Shown: positions 58,990 to 64,000 of the stretch, piece after piece | How the letters are laid out: each line of letters begins with the position of its first letter | Numbering within the stretch: the first letter of the stretch is position 1 | NCBI GenBank assembly: GCA_036346405.1 | Contig: CM070566.1 | Coordinates: 50,099,268-50,163,267 of the forward strand | Length of the DNA: 64,000 bases | Direction of reading: 5' to 3' | Source: Phyllostachys edulis | Taxonomy: Eukaryota > Streptophyta > Magnoliopsida > Poales > Poaceae | Translations under genes and position numbers: made by a program | Notes under the pieces: generated by a model | The model's input: only the letters and a program-made list of their open reading frames with translations | Told to the model about the DNA's origin: nothing | The model's database searches: none

Positions 58990-59500
58990 GAGGCATTTCA
59001 CCTGGATCGGGGAGAGGTTGTCAGCGTCTCCTTCTTGTCCCCAAGCTTCTAGTAGACCTTGCCGTCCTAGAGACAGCTCCGGATCTTGGCCCAGTTCTGG
59101 GAGTTCTCCACCCTCCTTTGCAGCCACGTGAAGCGCCTTCGCCTTCGCCTCCGGTTCGGAGTTCTCCTCTCTTTCTCCGGTCGAATCTGCGAGAAACTGG
59201 TAGAGCTAACTAGATCTGCAACAAACCCTAGAAATCGTCAAGGAGGCAGGGGGGAAGGAAGAGGAAGGGGAGGAGAGGGATAGGGATGAGGAGACTAACC
59301 CCAGTCGGATCTGAGAGCAGCCGCCGGAGTAGGAGGAGAAGGCGTCGCGGGAAGCGGTGGTGGGAAGCGGTGGCGGCGAGAAGCTCGAGCCGCACGAGAT
59401 CGACGAGTGGATCCCCGAGGTCGACGTCGTCCCAGACGGCACCATCTGCTACGACCGGAGTCGAGGGGGGAGGAGGCGCGCGTTTGGAGAAGACGAGTCA
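58990..59500. other. GC-rich cargo of the Harbinger element, possible second captured gene
   Basis: On the minus strand, 59000-59130 reads FTWLQRRVENSQNWAKIR, then with two stops KLGDKKETLTTS. On the plus strand, 59370-59455 reads EKLEPHEIDEWIPEVDVVPD. Both have protein-like composition, but I do not recognise a family, and the strands disagree. It may be more than one fragment. Confidence 0.3.
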
Positions 59501-59683
59501 GCAGCCGCGAGCGCACGCGACGGCCGAGTGTTTTGATTCCCCCGTGGAATGGAGTGGAACGCGACAGGGTTTTTCAATTCCCGGCGTCAGCCAAACGATG
59601 CATTCTGCTATTCCGGGATTTCTATCCCCGCCGGGATTTTTCCCGGTCGATCCCGGTTGATCCCAGGCTTGCCAAACAAGGCC

Positions 59684-59686
59684 TTA
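59684..59686. repeat. Harbinger element right target duplication
   Basis: TTA, matching 56573-56575. Confidence 0.8.
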
Positions 59687-60019
59687 GGCAGCTCTGTTAC
59701 AAGGGAAACGTTATCGTGAGGACGTCCGATTTGAGCATTCCGTCCGTAAGCTTAGGATGCAATTAATTAGCTAGTATTTGCAAAAAAAAGCGGAACTAAG
59801 TCACGTGTACAGATAAGGATAAAACGACTGGCTCGCGTAAAAAAATACTTTTAGCTAAACGTGTATTCGAATAATACGCTTTTAATGCCATAAGAACGTA
59901 CAACACTTACAAAACTTTGATTGGACTTCTCGAGATGTATTCTGCCCGCATTATAATGGTACAAATCTCAAGGCTAATCTACTAATGGGCAGTAAAATTG
60001 ACTTATAACTAGGAAAAAA
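59687..60019. other. Backbone sequence, nothing recognised
   Basis: 59687-59700 continues the R-block across the Harbinger site; 59740-59780 resembles the start-of-window sequence near 820. The rest is AT-rich without open frames. Confidence 0.45.
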
Positions 60020-60160
60020 ATGTTGCAACTGCTGTCCGGAGATGTTGCAACCGTTGTCTGGGGATGTTGCAACCGATGTCCGGGGATGTTGCAACCATTG
60101 TCCTAGGTGATGTTGCACCCATTGTCTGGTGATGTTGCAACCGTTGTCCTAGGTGATGTT
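60020..60160. repeat. 22-24-bp minisatellite
   Basis: Six units of ATGTTGCAACCGTTGTC plus a variable CTGGGG or CTAGGTG end. The seventh is cut after ATGTT by the adjoining LTR. Confidence 0.9.
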
Positions 60161-60162
60161 TG

Positions 60163-63100
60163 TGACGACCCAATCCTAGGGCACCCGAGAGATCCTCCAG
60201 GACCTCTGGAAAGTCCAGCAGGACCTCCCAGGAGGTCCTCAAAGGACCTCTCGGGTTGACCTTCAAGACCTGCCAGGAGGTCCAGCAAGACCTCCTGGAG
60301 GTCAAGGAGATCACAACCCGAGAGAGGGTCTTAGAACCCGGGAGCACATGAGAACTTTACCACAGCCACACAGAGGAGGATGAGGAGGACCAAGAGGGCT
60401 CCCAAGACCTCCCACGAGCCTCCAGAGGAGGTCGTGGAGGTCTGAGACCACCTCAGTACCTCCTGCATACACTCCACGGTGAGAGTGGGGAGGTTCAAAT
60501 TTACTCCAAGATTCCCTGTGAAACCTGAGCCAGTCCCAAGGATCATGGCTAGCTCTTCACAGTTCAAGCACAAAGGTAATGACATCCAGAACATTCCTTT
60601 ATTGAAACATAATATTTAACAGGGTTGATTACAGGATGGCCTTGGGCCCAACACAAGTACATAAAAGCAAAAGAGGTCAAAAGAAAGCACCAAAGCCCAT
60701 CAACAAGCCACAGTGCGGTGGTGGAGGGCATAACCTAGTCGCTTTGATCTTTCTCACTACCAAGGTCTTCTCCTGGCAAAGATTGCAATGAGCAAGAGTG
60801 AGCACAACAACCGTGCTCGCAAGTTACACCCGTTAGATAACAAAATGACATGCATAATGGATATCACAATGGAAGGCTTATTATGGTTGATTTGCATAAA
60901 GCCATGTTTATTTCAAATACCATTACTAAGTTTCAAAGCAGGTTCTCAATAGATAATATTCATTTAATAAAGCAGTTTTTCAGTTGAGTAGCATTCATCA
61001 ATGAATTGGTGAAGGATACCCTCCTGTCATTAGGCTCCCTGCCCAAACCCATGGGATAAAATCCCAAAAACAGATTTGTTAAACATTTCTGGAAAACCCC
61101 AAATCCAACATCTAACTTCAAGTGGCCTTTGCCAGCACGTCCATGACCGCGGACACGGCTATTCGAATAGATTTAACTCTGCGAGAGGTTGTGCACTTTA
61201 CCCACACGACATGAGTACTCTAGTTTGTTTGGCATCTTGTGAGTGCCACCTCTCACTACCGAAGGTAAGAGGTCTAGAGCTCATGACAAGGCCTTTACAA
61301 TGCATTGCTCCACCACAGCCTTTCCTTGCTAAGGTTTCACCCCCTATAGACAGACAATCCAAATGAAGCCCCTCTTGCACCAAGGGAAGCAGATGGGTCA
61401 TCAAGGACCATTAGTCATACAAGACCTCCCACACCTCCAATGGAGCGACATATGGTAGAGTTTTGCAAATTAATCACCAGTCCCACGCCTGCATCGGAGA
61501 CATGTGGTTGCACGGTTTTGGCATAGCCCATTATAGGCATGGCATTGGTCGCTCAAGGACCGGTCCTCATTTGACTAGGGCAACATTCACAAACCCAAGG
61601 GCATCGATCTACCATAAAGGCACGATCCCGTGCATAAACTTGCACCAACCAAGCTAACCATTTTGCCCCAGTCTAATCCATTTTATTTTCTTTGCTTTTC
61701 CAGCATCATCTTTATACCTTCATGACATCCCTATGTCATGATAAAAATCTTTAAAACATTATTTGGTTATGTTGGTAAAGATTTCCCCAAAACAATAGTT
61801 TTGGTCTAAGCATAACTGAGCATATGTTTTTCAATTGTTCTTGACTCATACTACTGCATTAGCCAAGTTTGACCTAAAGGTGACAATATGTTCTATCCAA
61901 GAGCAACAGAGATCATACAAGGAAATGGGGATAACTACAAAGTTAAAACTGGTATTGAACTAGCTTGATAAAAATAAGCATGCAATATACGTTGAAACAG
62001 ACATAATTAAGTTGATATAATGGGTGCAATATGATCAAGAATGCAACTTGCCTTGCTCACTGCCCTAAGGATCTTTCTCTTCAATATACTCGGACTCCCT
62101 GGAGTCTTCACGGTCTACACGTATGAAAGAACAATTCAAAGAAGATTCAAATAAAGATCCAATTGAGATCATCAAGAAAACCGAAGGAACCAAATAAGAG
62201 CCCAAACTCAACCAACAGGTGAGATTCAATTTTAAAACAGGTCCTTATAGAAGAGGTCTAAGCTCACCAGGAGGAGGGTGGTCTTTAGCAAAAGACCCCT
62301 AAGGGTGTGACCTAAACAGCAGGCAGAGAGGTCCCGAGGCAATGGTTCTTGTGCAAGGTCCAGAGAAGAGATCTTCACCCGGGAACCATAGGAATCCAAA
62401 AGAAATCCACAAAAGAAGGTCCTGTGAAGGACATGATCACTTCGATGTAGTGGTAAACACAAGAGTGGAGCAGACCATCAAAGAACTTACCAAGGACAAG
62501 AAGTAATGGGTGGAAGGGAAGGTCGTGAGAGTCAAGTCTTCCCTGGAAGGCCACTGATCCAGAGCCGAGAGGGTGAATGTGAAAAAGGTGAAATGGTAGG
62601 GTTCCCTGGACTACTTATAGTCAACAAGGGGTGATAAGAACTAGGTACATATGTGCCAGGGATAAGTATAGAAGTAAGTCAAAAGTGGGTGAGGGTCAGG
62701 GCAGGTGTCACTACCACCCTGGGTAAAAGGTACGAGGAAGGACACGTATGATGCTATGGGAAGGAACAAATAAAAATGTCAGAGTACCACTAAGTGACCA
62801 CATTCAAAGTAGACACCACGTATACAATTGCATTTAATGTGACAAGACATGCATTAAATGCCCAAGATATTTACGTGGCGGAGGAAATGAGAATGACTAA
62901 GGCTGGCAAGTGGGGCCAGTCAAAGTAGAAACAGTTGGGTCAAAATAGGGAGGTCTTGCCCCACAGAGAGGTCCTCAAGGAGGTCTAAGAAACTAAGAGG
63001 TCTTGATACACACAAAGGAGGTCCAAACATGGTGAGGTCCAAATGCACATGGAGGAGGTCCACGTGGCTGAGGTTCGGACAACCAGGACTTCATCAAAGG

Positions 63101-64000
63101 GGCCCCGCGACCCAAAGAGGTCTGAAGTTGAGGAGGTCCAGACATGAGGAGGAGGTCTGGACATGGGGAGGTCTGACGGTCGAGGATCTCACCAAGGGAG
63201 GTCTAGCGAGGAGGTCTAAGCGGTTGGATCTCCGAGAGGAGGTCCAACGACCAAGAGCTGCGAGAGGAGGAGGTCCTTAGAGAGAACAGACGCTGGGAGG
63301 TGCAGGCCTTTGGATTCCAAAGTGAGGAGGTCCAGCCGTGCGATTGAACACCAAGGGAGGTCTGAACCGTGCGATTCACCTAAGGGAGGTCCATAAAGGG
63401 ACATAACGCATGGGAGGTCTAGACCCTTGGATTAAAGAGGGGAGGAGGTCGAGATCGTCCGATCAAATCCAAGGGAGGTCCATGCGGAGTAATTCCAGAG
63501 GCATTCCACCCGGGGGAGGTCTTCTCGGCCCAGAGCAAAAATCAATGTAGTTCAATTGAACTTAGGATAAATCGAAGGCACACAAAGGGCCACGAAACTA
63601 CAAGGTGGTCCAACAGAAGTTCATGAGTCGAGGCAACTCAAAGGAGGCTTCAACCTCTAGGGTGAGATCAAAAGCCGTAGTGGTTAGAATGAACCCTAAG
63701 GAGGTCCTTTCGGCCAAGAAGAAATGTCAAGATGGACCAGGTGAACTCAAGAGGTTCAAAGGCACATATGAAGTCCACTGGAATACAAGGAGATCCGAAT
63801 GAAAAGAGGTCTGGGCATAGAAAGGTGCCCAGGCAACAATAAGTTTAGACTTAAGAGAAGTCTGAACAGAAAAGAGGTCTGATCCAAAGAGATTCAAACC
63901 AACAAAGAGATTCAAAGTAATCAAACTTAAAGAAAAGGTCTGAGCGAATAGGAAAGAGGTCCTAAAGAATGGTATTACCGTGAATTGGGGTGGCAATACG
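60163..64000 (-). mobile_element. Family 2 LTR, inverted and cut by the window edge
   Basis: Starts TGACGACCC at 60163, the reverse complement of the family 2 LTR end, and follows the solo LTR 20575-24121 backwards. The conserved LTR box is near 61105-61205, and the GGAGGTC array is at 62940-63790. About 250 bp of LTR should remain beyond 64000, so whether it is a solo LTR or the 3' LTR of a longer element cannot be seen. Open frames inside have no recognisable domains. Confidence 0.85.

Overview
The window is about 64 kb of plant nuclear DNA, almost certainly from a grass and probably a panicoid. The evidence is a CACTA element with the TTTGCCGAGTG subterminal motif typical of Poaceae, chromovirus-type Ty3/gypsy LTRs of 3.5-3.9 kb, GC-rich coding fragments and TTA-flanked PIF/Harbinger ends. 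I found no intact host gene. It is repeat-rich intergenic DNA in which young transposable elements have broken up an older block of locally duplicated sequence.

Backbone. After removing the clear insertions, about 33 kb remains. It is built from paralogous blocks: P (4470-6310 and 18656-20574), Q (6305-6482 plus 16877-18655; 24861-26580; 36961-38335 plus 51697-52480) and R (1-835 with 1969-2130; 26581-32453; 52480-56575). This looks like about three diverged units of roughly 8 kb. Inside them a shorter cassette recurs: an AT-rich TATA-like box, a leader with CTTAACCTAAAAGAAACAACTT, then a start codon in good context opening a mini-frame MGxSGIRNRTL. It is seen about 15 times.

Insertions in order: a 5'-truncated LINE (836-1968); a 363-bp Mutator-like MITE with perfect 9-bp target duplication (2693-3055); a LINE 3' tail (about 3547-3760); a 10.4-kb CACTA element (6486-16873) with decayed TNP2 and Transposase_24 genes on the minus strand; a 3.5-kb solo LTR (20575-24121, family 2); a captured V-ATPase subunit C gene fragment (about 28980-29732); a 115-bp LTR with tRNA-Met primer site (32157-32283, second copy 56127-56253); a 3.7-kb solo LTR (32454-36168, family 1); a 13.4-kb Ty3/gypsy element (38336-51691, minus strand, family 1); a 3.1-kb PIF/Harbinger-like element carrying apyrase exons (56576-59683); and an incomplete family 2 LTR in reverse orientation running off the right end (60163-64000).

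The paralogous blocks supply unoccupied sites for several insertions (CACTA, the solo family 1 LTR, the gypsy element, the Harbinger element), so boundaries and target duplications can be read directly. They also show that these insertions postdate the local duplication.

The most notable points are two independent captures of host gene fragments with introns retained (apyrase, V-ATPase C), the repeated promoter-like mini-ORF cassette, and a pattern in which differences between recent copies fall at CAG/CTG sites. That pattern suggests methylation-context sequencing error or decay, and it means some frameshifts here may not be real.
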